Assembly: GCA_900618795.1 (NCBI GenBank)
Contig: UYJD01000002.1
Location: 425,150 to 489,149, forward strand
Source: Cyanodermella asteris
Lineage: Eukaryota > Ascomycota > Lecanoromycetes > Ostropales > Stictidaceae
Reading direction: 5' to 3'
DNA: 64,000 nt
Every line of letters starts with the position of its first letter. Position 1 is the first letter of the stretch. The position numbers and the translations under genes were made by a program. Positions 31,264-42,084 of the stretch are shown here, piece after piece. A model generated the notes under the pieces. That model was given only the letters and a program-made list of their open reading frames with translations. It was not told the origin of the DNA and made no database searches.

Positions 31264-32796
31264 TCATGCCCATGCGCCGATCAGCGCCATGAGAAATGCT
31301 CCTAGTATTACACAGCCGCAAGCTTCCAGTCTTCGCTTGCCTCTCAATGTCTTGTAACTTCCTTCGCTTAGGAAATCTTCTGCCAGTAACTCAACAAGCC
31401 CGGCGAAAAGGAGCAAGCCGCTGCTTATAGCGTTCATGCATCCAACCAATATCAAACCGACTTCACTGCGTGGATCGTACAAAGTATGGATAGCCAAACC
31501 TATTGCCTGGCCGATGGGAGTCGTGGTACCATAGGCCAGGGTCATCAGCCAAGGCCGGGTGCTTCGAGGCGGAAGCAACGGTACTATTGCGGCGATGCGG
31601 GCCCCAAGAGCAAGACCTTCAAATGTCTGATGGAAGGCAATGGCGAGAAGGAGGACCACGAAAGCGGGGCCCCTGGAGACCGAGACGGCCATGCCTATAA
31701 AGACACTGTGGAACAAGATTCCGGCCTCCAGTAGTGCGCACTGCAGAAGAAGTCGGCGTGCCAATTGAGGTGAGGGCTTAGCCTCGGACGCTGTCGAATG
31801 CGTGCTGCGAGCAGAGAGATTCCTTCTATGTTCTGGTCGGCCTCGTTCGAAATGGCGTCCCGCCAGCAGATCCGCATCGTCCTCGGTATTTGTGTTGGGA
31901 TCCAACTCGTCCAGCTCGAGTTCAAGATCCGAGTCTTCAGCATTGTCTTCAGGATCAGCCTGGCTGGGAAGTTTGGCATGTCCGTTGCTAGTAGAGTGTG
32001 TAATGTGTTCCTCCTCATGCCCCTCGCCCTGCAGCTTGTCCAGCTCGTTCATCCCGACATCGTCTTCGTGGTCATTGTAGCCAAGGCTCTGCTCACTGTA
32101 GCCTCGAGGTCTGGATCCTCGGCCCAACTTTCTATCGGCATGCCCGCTCATTCCAAAGTTGGTCTTTGCCGCGCCTGGCACCTCGGCTTCCTCGGGGACG
32201 TGATCAAACTCGCTGCCATGAATGTGTCCGGCACCTTGCGATGCAAAGAACATTTCTATTCCTACCACCGCAAAGACCGCAACCATCGCCACTAGCCCAG
32301 GCATAGCCACGTAACCCTTGATCCAGAAATCCGGCAGACATGGGTCTGATAGCGAGTGGAAAGCGGTGGGAAGTAGGTGCACGAATGCCGTTGCGATCAA
32401 AACACCTGTGCCGAAGTGTCGCGAAAGAAAGAGGAAGTGGTGCGGTATCGGCAGCTTGGGGAAACGTCGGGCAAGAATCGGAAAGGCACAAGAAGCTGTC
32501 GACAGGACGAGGATGAGGATGAGGGCGAAGACATGGCTGGCAGTGTTGTAGTCTGCTGGAGTCCCCTTAGTTCCACATTCTGGCTTAGTTGTAGCGGCCG
32601 GCGTTGCTGTTGCGTCTCCTCCTCCATCTTCTTGCTGTCGCCTTGCCAGTTCTGCCCGCAGGAGCTGAAGGGGGATCTCCGAGACTGAGGCTGTTCGGGA
32701 ACCTGGTCAGCAATTTGATCACAGAGGCGTGGACACATTGGAGTGACTCGGCAAGCACATACCTATGCCATTGCTTGCGAGCGACGGGCTCGACAT
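31264..32796 (-). CDS. ZIP-family zinc transporter
   Basis: Plasma-membrane or organelle importer of zinc (ZRT/IRT type). Exons 32796-32763 and 32702-31264 give 490 residues. The short first exon (MSSPSLASNGIG) is supported by a GTATGT donor, a CTGAC branch and the unbroken frame after the GACCAG acceptor. The extracellular N-terminus contains KPECGTKGTPADYN, a Cys motif shared by fungal ZIPs. TM helices start with VFALILILVLSTASCAFPIL. TM2 has HFGTGVLIATAFVHLLPTAF. TM4 and TM5 carry the metal-site motifs HSVFIGMAV and HQTFEGLALG. A ~150-residue loop between TM3 and TM4 is rich in His, Asp and Glu (GHEEEHITHSTSNGH) and probably cytosolic. The Zrt1/Zrt2/Zrt3-like subtype cannot be settled. Confidence 0.92.
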
Positions 32797-33156
32797 GCTA
32801 CCTGACTGGACGAATCACCCAGGTGTCGTGCAAATGATATCCATAGCTTTCTGTGACCAAGGTGTCTTGTAGAAATCAGACTCAAAACGGATGAGGGCGT
32901 ATGAACAGGTTCGCTCCCAGGCTGAGCGCACCGCCAAGCTGTCTGTTCCTTAGTTGTTGGATCTGCCAACCACGGGGTCGCATCCGCTCCGCCACAGAGA
33001 CGACCCGACGCCTTGGTTCATCATCGCTTCTCACATCGGCCATTGTGGTTCAGTTGCGAGGTTTCTCGAGATAAGCTGTTGATCATTTCATGCTGCTCCA
33101 ACGTCTTTTATATGCTTGGTTTGAAGCCCTTTCAAAGCTTCAGTCCGGTCACTTGA
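32797..33156. other. Intergenic between divergent ZIP and kinase genes
   Basis: These 360 bp separate two divergent starts and should hold both promoters. No clear motif is seen. Confidence 0.45.
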
Positions 33157-34283
33157 ATGGCATCCCATCTTGCCAAGAAGATGTACGGAGATCGTGGGAC
33201 CTATCAGCTCCGGGAAGTACTTCAGCATCGAAAGTCTCCTCTAGATCCAATCTGGCTTGCAGTGTATTTCGTTCCCCTCGTCATGTCGCCGACAGTGCTG
33301 ACCGCCAAGTAAAGATCTGGCTCAGATTCTTTCATCCTTAAGAGTGTTCCGGATAGCATTGCGTTCAATTACACAACAAAGATATCGCCCATTATCCGCC
33401 AGAGTCCTTTCATTAGGCTACCATACGACTTCGTCCGTGAACAATCGCCACCTGTTTTCGTTTACAACTACTTGAAAGAAGATCTGTTTGATCTTGGTCG
33501 TAGACACATGCCTTGCAAGATTAAGAAGTCAATACTGAAATCGGTTCTCGAAGGCTTAAACCCTCTGCACGAGCAGGACGTCGTTCACTTAGGTAGGCAT
33601 TTTTCATGTCGCGAATCGCACATGCTGATCAATCTAGACATTAAGCCGGATAATATCCTTGTGGACGTTTCAGATCAAGAGCAAGAACATGTTCTGAAGG
33701 ATGTCAGAATTATCGATCTTGAAAATGCCGCCCACTGTCCTCCAGGGAGATGCATCAAAGGTATGCTAGCTGGTAATGAGAATTGGCGATGTCCGGAAGC
33801 ACATTTCAAGGGCGAACTCAGCAAGCCAGCCGATATATTCGCTTTTGGCGCAGTCGTGAGTCTCTCGTAACGAAGCCCCTACAATTGCTAAGAAACTTTC
33901 AGTGTATCTACACGATGGTCGGCAAGACGGTCTTCGGCGAAGACGAGGATCTTCGAAAGCACCAAAGCCAAGGTGCTTTGCCTACTTTCATACGCCTCCA
34001 GCGCCAGATTTCCTACTTTGGTGACTCTGATGGGATGGATGGACTTGCCCAGCATGTCGGCGACAAAAAGGAAAATCGTGAGGTCTTGCGAATGATGTGG
34101 GAAGAACGAGACGCTGAGCATATACCGTACGTGCACTTCACCAGACGGCCGGGTATAGATCCTCTCTTCGCGAACTTCGTCACCCGCTTGATGAACCTGG
34201 ATCCAGCGCAACGCATGACTGCACGAGACGCACTGCAACACCCCCCTTGGATTGACTCTTGCGAAACCGCTTCATCAACCTGA
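33157..34283 (+). CDS. Fungal-type protein kinase-like protein with DLE in place of DFG
   Basis: Four exons, 33157-33263, 33315-33592, 33638-33855 and 33903-34283, join in one frame to give 327 residues; introns are 51, 45 and 47 bp. Splicing creates IWLAVSGSDSFILKSVP, with the ATP-binding Lys in ILK, and VVHLDIKPDNILVD, the catalytic loop with its Asp. The metal-binding motif reads IIDLENAA, so DFG is DLE. The APE position reads CPE, and helix F has PADIFAFGAV. There is no obvious glycine loop. Similar compact kinase-like proteins are multi-copy in filamentous ascomycetes (recalled family knowledge). The retained Lys and both Asp residues leave activity possible. The first junction (GTGTAT context, donor GTATTT) is the weakest. 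In-frame ATG 33157 follows a TGA; ATG 33181 is an alternative. Confidence 0.75.
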
Positions 34284-35132
34284 GACTTCTCTTCCGTGTT
34301 CTGACGTAACTCCAGCTTATTTGTGATAGTGTGAAGATGCAAGCACTTTGCCGTCCTTATCAAGCTCAAATGCTGAATAGTGCGTGGTTGCGTCGCTTTG
34401 GCTGGGATGTTCAGCTTCCCTGGACTCTCAGTTAGCGTCGGTCCAACAACACGAAAGTGCCAACCAACTTCATAACACCTTTGACCGTTTCGTCTTTCAA
34501 AGTGTCCTTGTATTTATCTGCGACCGCTGCCCACTCTTGCTGTGTTTGGGTTGGAAGGCCCATCGAGCGCTTCCAAGCATCCGTCTCCGCCACGTAGCCG
34601 ATGGCGCCGAGGGTTCCACAACTGAAAGAATTTGCGGTATCGACAATATGAACGGGAGCAGATAGCTGCGAGCCTCTAGACGTGATCTATTTATTGCTAC
34701 CACACTACCACAGACTACACTTCGTACATCAATCGCAGTGAATAATTTTCCCAGGTGTCTCAAAGCACAAATTCTGCAAGGCACTAGCAAGATGTGCAAG
34801 CTTTGCTCCAGTGCCAACACAGCTGCACAAGCGGACGATCTGCATGGACTGAGTAATCAAGGTGCTTGCTCCGTCGAAGATCAGTGATGACTTCTGTGAC
34901 GTAGGCACTGCACTGCATTTGATGGCAAGAAAATAGCCAGCTCCTTGATGGTTGCATTACGGTTTTGAACAATGGCCGGCGCATCTGCTTCATCTATGCA
35001 AAGCTCAAAGTCCAAGTCTTATGATTGCTGTCTATACGATTCGGATAGATCAAAGTCGTCCGCGATGCCATCATGCATGTTGCTCGTTAAAATGCGTCCC
35101 GGTTCTCCGTGACCAGACAATCAAACGGTTTC
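34284..35132. other. Intergenic between convergent genes
   Basis: About 850 bp between two convergent genes. Only short frames without features. No gene is supported. Confidence 0.5.
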
Positions 35133-36143
35133 TCACTTCTCCTCATTGGCCAGCTTTTCTAACCTCCGCTCCTCGGCGACGCCCTCTTCCCACGCGGCGT
35201 ACCATTCCTCTGGGATTTCTGATTTGAGCGGTCGCCTGCAGATCCCACCTCCGTAGCCGTGGAACCTGTTGACGGCACACTTGGTGCCAACCAGATTTTG
35301 AACCTGTGCGGCCGTGTCTGCGCGCGAAAGGATGGCTTGGAGCCTCAAAGCTTCCTTCTGGTCACCAGCCTGAAACGCCTCCATCGCCTTGACGTGAACG
35401 CGCGGAATGACGTTCGCAAGGCCTGGCACGCAGCCCTTGGTTCCTACTGCCAGACCCTGCACGAGCCAATCGGCCGTGCCGCCTAGGACGAAGAACTTGT
35501 GGGCGATGCCCTTCTGGCCGGCAGCTGGAGGAAGAGTGAGTCGGGGAACCTTGCCGGTGTTACCGCAAGTCAATTTGACGCCAACGATCTTGGGGTGCTG
35601 GGCGATGGCCAGGATATCGTCAGACGAGAGATCGATCCCGGCAACGGCACCCGGATAGTTGTAGATCACCACCGGGATGGGCGATTTGTCGGCAACATCC
35701 TTGTAAAATTGAATGATCTGAGGCTTAGTGACGACCTGGTGGTAGAAGCTCGGAGGCAAAATCAGGGCAAAATCTCCACCAGCTTGGTGAGCAGCCTCGG
35801 TGTTGCGGATTGTGTCAATGGTGCTCATTGCCGAGCAGCCAACGATGATTGGGGTGTCCTTGTATCCAGCTTGATCGAATGCGGAACGCGTTGCCGTTAC
35901 AATCTGGGCCTTTTCGGATCGGTCGACGATATTCTGCAACTCGCCATTGGACCCCATCACTACCACGGCCGAACAGCCTGCTTGCAATAACTTGACATTG
36001 TGCTTCCCAATCGTCTCCTCATCTATAGATTCGTCTGGGTTGAAGAACGTAACGACAGGAGGGATGATGCCGGGTCTTAGCTTTCGACCCGTGGTGCTCT
36101 GAATTACGTCTTCGTGAGACGATGCTCCGTTTGTCAGCGTCAT
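35133..36143 (-). CDS. DHDPS/NAL-family class I aldolase
   Basis: A single exon of 336 residues from ATG 36143. It is a (beta/alpha)8 lyase of the dihydrodipicolinate synthase / N-acetylneuraminate lyase superfamily. The Schiff-base Lys is in PKIVGVKLTCGN, the catalytic Tyr in VVIYNYPG, and the GxxGE substrate loop reads MGSNGELQ. Fungi lack the bacterial lysine pathway, so a 2-keto-3-deoxy sugar acid or 4-hydroxy-2-oxoglutarate aldolase role is more likely than lysine synthesis (inference). Which substrate it uses cannot be read. The N-terminus is a short polar extension (MTLTNGASSHEDV) with no targeting signal. A candidate 121-bp 5' UTR intron (GTAAGT at 36277, CTCAG ending at 36157) precedes the start. 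Confidence 0.88.
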   Translation of the reverse strand: MTLTNGASSHEDVIQSTTGRKLRPGIIPPVVTFFNPDESIDEETIGKHNVKLLQAGCSAVVVMGSNGELQNIVDRSEKAQIVTATRSAFDQAGYKDTPIIVGCSAMSTIDTIRNTEAAHQAGGDFALILPPSFYHQVVTKPQIIQFYKDVADKSPIPVVIYNYPGAVAGIDLSSDDILAIAQHPKIVGVKLTCGNTGKVPRLTLPPAAGQKGIAHKFFVLGGTADWLVQGLAVGTKGCVPGLANVIPRVHVKAMEAFQAGDQKEALRLQAILSRADTAAQVQNLVGTKCAVNRFHGYGGGICRRPLKSEIPEEWYAAWEEGVAEERRLEKLANEEK

Positions 36144-37606
36144 GACGAAGTGGATGCTGAGCGCCGGTCAGTCGTGTGCAGAGGGAATTGTGCTGGTAAT
36201 ATTTGTCAGAGTCTTCGAAAACTTGTCAGCTCGGGTTGCGCCGTTGAGTGCTCCCGAAGGCCATTATGAGCACTTACGCGATTGATGCAGGATCGAAGCA
36301 GGTCGTCCGAGTAGTTGTGTCCGCGGGATCGGGAATTGGTTCAGAGTGAGGGTTGAACCGCGGTTACAGTCGGAGGTTCAACGTGACAAAGGACAGAGTT
36401 CGGTTATAAGCTGGGGTATTGGGCGGGATGGAAGAATATAGCCAAAACACGTATCGACAAAAGGCAGAGGACGAGTACTAGAGCACGCTGGCAGGGCATG
36501 TATTTATGTTCTGGCGGGTTGACAATTGGCCGCCACAGTGAGCCGGGATCAAACAGCCGACTGACTGGTCACGATGAATGCCTGGGCAATTGACCCGGGT
36601 ACAGATGTATGGTTTCCGGGGAAGCCAGAACCGGAGAAGTCTGGGTCGTGGTGACAGAAAGCGTGGGGGCTCAGTCACCATTGTGGCATCTGAGGACTGA
36701 TCGCAGCTTGAAGGGTCCGGCAAATCTTTGTCGGGTGGAGCGACCGGGCCAGCAATCGGCAGAGGGGTAGCATGTACACGATGCCTTCGGAATCACATAG
36801 ATCTCGAGGAGGGTACATGGACTCGCGCAACTGGCACTGTATAGCATCACGGAGATGCAAAAACCATAGTTAGACAGCACAGCAAGGCAGATCGGCATGG
36901 TAGTCGCTGCTGGGCAAAGCAAAGTGTGGGGAGAAGCTCGAGCACCATGCCGGCGTCGGGCGGACAAGACGCGTATTCTTTCTTCTGCTGCTCATCTTTA
37001 ATCGCGCTTTGCTTTACAGACAATCAGTCACATGGTCCTGAGAGCCGGAAGACTGTCTATGGAAACCAAGCGACGCGAAAGCGTGTTTGAAGCAGACATT
37101 TGGATGCCGACAAACGCTCAGAGGCTGTTGCTTGGTTAGTTGGAACACAGCCAATCTGTAAAATCCATAAACTCGATTTCGCACCGCATTTACGAATTCT
37201 CAAGCTCTTGTCGCTATTTACACGTGAAGCATGATCCTCGCGTCGTGAAAGCTTGTCTTTGTCGTCAGTGATGGTAGGTAGGGCGGCCGTCCGACTGGCG
37301 AAGAACGAAGGTGTCCCCCACTTCATCGGGCCCCACCATACACTTCGCTTGCAGCCATCGCCAGGAACCTTGCCGAGCTACCATTTGAACGCCATGGTCT
37401 CAAATCCTTCCGCTGGCGTACAAGGGCCTGTCTCAAGATTGCGCTACTGTCAGAGTAACGTCTGAAGTCCGCGTTCTGCACCGTTCCTGACCCGGACACT
37501 AGCAAATCCTTGATCAGCTCGTCTATCAGTTCAGCGTCTAGCATCCACTTTCTGTACAAACACAAATGCCCAAATAATCGCACAATACCTACGTCGCTTC
37601 AATAGC
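36144..37606. other. Intergenic, aldolase promoter and ValRS 3' side
   Basis: About 1.46 kb. It holds the probable 5' UTR intron of the aldolase gene (36157-36277). Several GTGGGG/CCGGGG words match the short CreA-type consensus, but such words are common. No further gene is seen. Confidence 0.45.
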
Positions 37607-40600
37607 CTACTCCAGCTTCAGCAGGTCGAAAGCTTCAATAGCCCCCGTCATTTCCTTAACCTCTGCCTCTGCGTCGGCCAATTTCTGCTTTTCACCTTCC
37701 TGCACATCCTTTCTGACCTTCTCTGCGTACCCCTCAGCCGACATAATCTTCTTTGATTTCTTGACCTGCTCATTGGCCTTCTCAAGTCTCTTGCGAGCCT
37801 TTTCAATCTCTTCATCGAGGTCAACGTGGCCTTTGACGAGAAGATGCACAGTGGCGTTCGCATTGACGGTGCCAGGAACACATCCTTTCGGTTTCTCTTG
37901 ATTGGGGCCGATGGCCTCAATACTGTCCACCGCCTTGCCACATAATGACTTGATCGACGAGATCTCTGCTTTTGATGTCTCGTACGCTGTCTCGTCAAAG
38001 GTCTGCACGTATAGCTTGCCGTTGGTCTTGATACTGTATTCCGCAGTCAAGCGTCGAATCACCTCTGCGATCTCCAGTACGAGCTCATAGGCTTGTTCCG
38101 AGCTGGGGTTGAACAGTGTTTCGTCGTAGGTGGGATAACTGGCAATCATGATCGACTTTGTGGTATCTGCTGGCCGGCGTGGAAGACGTTGCCAAAGCTC
38201 TTCGGTCAGGAACGGCATGAAGGGATGCAGTAGTCGCAGACCTGATTCTAGGGCTGTGTACAAAGTCTGCTTGGCCGACTCCTGCTCCTCGGCCGTTCCA
38301 CTGTTGATGATGCCCTTGGAATTCTCAATGTAGACGTCGAAAAGTTGCGAATACAAGTATCTCTGCGCTGCTTGAGACGCGTCACGGAAATTACGCTGCT
38401 CGAGGCTCTCGGTAATTTCTTTGGCGGCGCGCGTCATCTTCGACAATATCCATCTCTCAGCCAGAGACTCCTTTCCAGTCTTGCCCCCAGTTTTCGCCGG
38501 GATAAAGCTGTCATCAAGCTTGCCCAACACGAATTTGGTGGCTTGGTAGATCTTGTTGCAAAATTTCCGATAGCCGTGAATGACCTTGATGTCGAAGTTG
38601 ATGTCGCCGCCACCAGTCTCATAATTGACAAGCGCGAAGCGAACTGCGTCTGTGCCACATTCTGGTATACCGTCGGGGAAAGCCGACTTCTGGTACTTGG
38701 TGGCGGTTGCTACCTCCTTCGGGTCGAGATTGCCTTGCAAAAGCTTTGCATGTAAGTCCTCGAGCTTGATTCCTTTGACGACGTCGGTCGGATCAATGAC
38801 ATTGCCGAGAGACTTCGACATTTTTCGACCCTCGCCATCTCGCACAAGTGAATGGCAGTAGACCTCTCTGAAGGGAACATCGCCTGTAATCCTAAGGCCG
38901 AACATGATCATTCGAGCGACCCAGAAGAAGATAATGTCCCAACCGGTCTCCAGGACATTCATGGGATAAAGTTTCTCGAATTCCTTGGTTTTATCCGGCC
39001 ATCCGAGCGTCACGTAAGGCCACTGTGCAGACGAGAACCAGGTATCGAGGACATCTTCATCTTGCTCAAGAGTGATCTTCTTGCCTGGGAACAACTTCTC
39101 TGCATTCTGGCGAGCTTGATCTTCGCTGCGGCCGGTCACCCATCGGGTGTCATCGTTCTTGTCGCTTTCCTGACCTTCAACGTGAACAAAGTATGCTGGT
39201 ATCTGATGTCCCCACCACAATTGACGCGATAAGCACCAATCATTGATGTTCTCAAGCCAGCGCAGATACATTTTCTCGACTTGTTCAGGCCGAATTTTGA
39301 TATCCCCATTGTTCACAGCAGCCAAAGCGGGTTCGGCAAGGTCCTGCATCTTCATCCACCATTGTGGCTTGATCAATGGCTCGATCACATCCTTTGATCG
39401 CTCGCAAATTGGGACTTTCATCGCATTATCCTCTTTTTTGACGAACAGTCCAACCTCTTGCAGGCGCTCGGTAACCTTGTAACGTGCATCAAAACGCTTC
39501 ATACCGTCAAATTCTTGACCACAATTGGCATTCAGAGTCCCATCATCGTTCAAAATATTGACAAACTCGAGCTTGTGCCTGACACCGATAGCGTAATCAT
39601 TGTGGTCGTGGGCTGGGGTGATCTTGACGGCGCCAGTACCGAAGTCCATCTCAACATAATCGTCCGCAATGATAGGAATGTCTCGCTCAACAAAGGGGTG
39701 CTTCGCCTTCTTGCCGATTAGGTGCTTGTAACGCTCGTCCTTGGGATGGACAGCGATGGCCGTGTCACCAAGCATTGTCTCCGGACGTGTCGTTGCGACC
39801 TCAAGGAACTCGTTTGTGCCTTCAATGGGATATTTGAAGTGTGTAAGAACTCCAAACTCGACCTTCTTGTCGTAGCCGGGCACGTCCAAGAGCGTTCTGC
39901 CCGGAATTTCCTTAGTCTCTACCTCAAGGTTTGACAGCGCTGTGTTCAACTTGGTACACCAATTGACAAGTTTGTTCGCGCGGTAAATCAACCCCTCTTC
40001 ATGGAGGCGACAGAAAGTCTCCTTGACAGCCCTTTGGTTGCGCTCATCCATGGTAAATGCTTCACGGGACCAATCCAGAGAGCCACCGCTTGTCTTGAGA
40101 ACAGCGCTGATCTTCTGGTGATATTCTTCCTTCCAGTCCTGGACGAGGTCGAGAAATTTTGTCCTTCCCAAATCGTGTCTCGACTTGCCCTGTCGTCGTG
40201 CTAACATCTTCTCGACAACGCTCTGGGTGGCTATGCCGGCGTGGTCGTAGCCAGGTACAAAGACGACAGTCTTGCCGCGCATCCGCTCGAAACGGACCAT
40301 CGCATCCTGTAACGCCATGGTGATACTATGGCCCATGTGAAGCGCTCCGGTGATGTTTGGCGGTGGTAGACACATCGAGAAATAGCCCGCGGGCTTGACA
40401 TTGCCGTCTTCGCCATACTGAGGCTCGAAGAATCCCTCCTTCTGCCACCACTCATACCATGCCGACTCGACAGCCGCGGGATTGTAACTTTTGTAATAAG
40501 GATCCTCAAGAGAACGAAGCTTCTTCTTCTGGCCTGCGGGTGTTTCCTCGACATATGGCGGCAAAACCTCCTCCTTCGGCTTCACCTTTTCCTTCTTCTG

Positions 40601-40903
40601 TTGTGTCTTTGTCGGGCCTGTCGATGCAGCTCCTGATTTGGCAGCTTGCGCAGCCTGCTTCGCCTTGAATTTGGCATCCTTCTCCGCCTTCTTGCGCTCC
40701 TTTTCCAGCTCTTTCTCCGTCTTCACCTTCTTCGGTCCATCTTTGTCGCCTCCGTCCTTTCCGCCAGCATGCTGACCAAGGGGGTCAGCTTTCTGAGCTT
40801 CGGCAATTGCCTTAGTAGTCTCTGCAGATGGGTTCGGGGGTTGGCCTGAGACGGGACCGGTCTTTTCCCCGGTGGGATTATGCGATGCCGCATTTAGAGC
40901 CAT
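37607..40903 (-). CDS. vas1: Valyl-tRNA synthetase, cytosolic start
   Basis: Class I synthetase charging tRNA-Val. From ATG 40903 the single exon gives 1098 residues. The ATP-binding HIGH motif is in PPPNITGALHMGHS and the KMSKS motif in GRKMSKSLGNVIDP. The CP1 editing domain has TTRPETMLGDTAIAVHP, and the anticodon-binding domain and C-terminal Val-RS coiled coil (EEIEKARKRLEKANEQVKKSKK) are present. The N-terminal extension is Lys-rich (KTEKELEKERKKAEKDAKF), usual for fungal ValRS. Upstream of 40903 the same frame is open for 40 more codons and encodes an Arg-rich, mitochondria-like leader (SSRIIRRAWPLVRHVP) but contains no ATG. A separate 5' exon probably supplies the start of the mitochondrial form. 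Confidence 0.95.
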   Translation of the reverse strand: MALNAASHNPTGEKTGPVSGQPPNPSAETTKAIAEAQKADPLGQHAGGKDGGDKDGPKKVKTEKELEKERKKAEKDAKFKAKQAAQAAKSGAASTGPTKTQQKKEKVKPKEEVLPPYVEETPAGQKKKLRSLEDPYYKSYNPAAVESAWYEWWQKEGFFEPQYGEDGNVKPAGYFSMCLPPPNITGALHMGHSITMALQDAMVRFERMRGKTVVFVPGYDHAGIATQSVVEKMLARRQGKSRHDLGRTKFLDLVQDWKEEYHQKISAVLKTSGGSLDWSREAFTMDERNQRAVKETFCRLHEEGLIYRANKLVNWCTKLNTALSNLEVETKEIPGRTLLDVPGYDKKVEFGVLTHFKYPIEGTNEFLEVATTRPETMLGDTAIAVHPKDERYKHLIGKKAKHPFVERDIPIIADDYVEMDFGTGAVKITPAHDHNDYAIGVRHKLEFVNILNDDGTLNANCGQEFDGMKRFDARYKVTERLQEVGLFVKKEDNAMKVPICERSKDVIEPLIKPQWWMKMQDLAEPALAAVNNGDIKIRPEQVEKMYLRWLENINDWCLSRQLWWGHQIPAYFVHVEGQESDKNDDTRWVTGRSEDQARQNAEKLFPGKKITLEQDEDVLDTWFSSAQWPYVTLGWPDKTKEFEKLYPMNVLETGWDIIFFWVARMIMFGLRITGDVPFREVYCHSLVRDGEGRKMSKSLGNVIDPTDVVKGIKLEDLHAKLLQGNLDPKEVATATKYQKSAFPDGIPECGTDAVRFALVNYETGGGDINFDIKVIHGYRKFCNKIYQATKFVLGKLDDSFIPAKTGGKTGKESLAERWILSKMTRAAKEITESLEQRNFRDASQAAQRYLYSQLFDVYIENSKGIINSGTAEEQESAKQTLYTALESGLRLLHPFMPFLTEELWQRLPRRPADTTKSIMIASYPTYDETLFNPSSEQAYELVLEIAEVIRRLTAEYSIKTNGKLYVQTFDETAYETSKAEISSIKSLCGKAVDSIEAIGPNQEKPKGCVPGTVNANATVHLLVKGHVDLDEEIEKARKRLEKANEQVKKSKKIMSAEGYAEKVRKDVQEGEKQKLADAEAEVKEMTGAIEAFDLLKLE

Positions 40904-41179
40904 GCCTGCTGCTGCGCGATAAGGTACCCAATGAGGGACGTGGCGCACCAGTGGCCAAGCTCTGCGAATTATGCGTGACGACGTGCTTGCTATGGTGGGA
41001 AAAAAAATTGGGGGGAGGGGCACGCGAGATGTGCTTTATGCGGGCTTCGAATTGAGTGAGTCAGGAAGGACAGGCGCGTTCTCGCGCGGAACAGTCATCG
41101 TCTACCGTAGCACATCGAGCTCACCTAACTCCAACCCACCCACCTCCAGACTCGGGAGACGGAAATCCAGATGACTCAT
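40904..41179 (-). other. Candidate mitochondrial presequence region and 5' exon of ValRS
   Basis: The frame upstream of the cytosolic ATG encodes STSSRIIRRAWPLVRHVP. It begins after a long pyrimidine tract ending in ACCATAG at 40990, a strong splice acceptor. Two upstream exons fit the phase: 41179-41125 (ATG, donor GTGAGC) and 41115-41106 (ATG TGC TAC G, donor GTAGAC). Either joined to 40989 gives an uninterrupted longer ValRS. A non-AUG start is the alternative. Confidence 0.5.
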
Positions 41180-42084
41180 GTTATTATGTTGAATGCTTCA
41201 AGCCAATGCTCTCGCGCTGTTGGGACTCTTGGGTCATTGGCTCAGTCATGCAAATTCAGGCGGGCTGACGGAAGGCTTCACATTGATGTCTCATGAATTA
41301 CCTATGAACCCAGCACGGCCTTGGGATCCTGCCCGATGTATTCACGCGATCATGCGATCACGATCACGCACATGAACCGGTACCGAGCTCGAGTCCCATT
41401 CTCGACGACGACCTGCCGTTTCATTCGCGCACGGAGCGACGGATAGACGCATCAATCGAGAGGGACAAAACAGGACAGACGCGGCCTTTTCTGCCATGTT
41501 ATGGACGATACCATTGTCAGCGTGATCTGACTTCTTCCCTGCGCATATGTTCCTTTTTACTGCAAGGTCACTTGACTTGTCTTTAATTGCAGTCTAGTCA
41601 TGTCCTGCTATAGCGGCAATGTATGCCATCCGGCCTCATGCCGGCTACTCTTCAATCTTTAAGGTCAAATCGTAGAGGGAAGTACCTGGCGAGCGTCAAC
41701 AATCCTGCAGCCGCAAGCTAGATACCTGGGGTTGGATCATAGGCAAAGCGCTCTTTTGCCATTGTCTATACAAATTCAGTTTACAGCCTGACATGAAATT
41801 TATGGATTGGCTGGGACAGCGAGTAGCAGAATTTGGGATAACAACTTGATTTTACGGACATACGACTATGCTTTCAATTGTTGTTCACGCGGAGCCCTTC
41901 CTTGTGATCGATCTATTACATATAGTACATTTAGTAGCCATCCTATCCATTTCCATGAACTTGCGTCGTGGGTATCAATAATGAGTTGAACATTCACCAA
42001 TCCCAAACGCCTCATATTCCTGTGTGTGACTATGCAGTGTCCAACGCCATGCCTGTGTGCTGTACAAGTAAATCTATTGTCATG
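41180..42084. other. Intergenic, ValRS promoter and TAF2 3' side
   Basis: About 900 bp without a gene. A small GATCA-rich cluster lies at about 41345-41375 (three GATCA words in 20 bp). Nothing else stands out. Confidence 0.45.
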
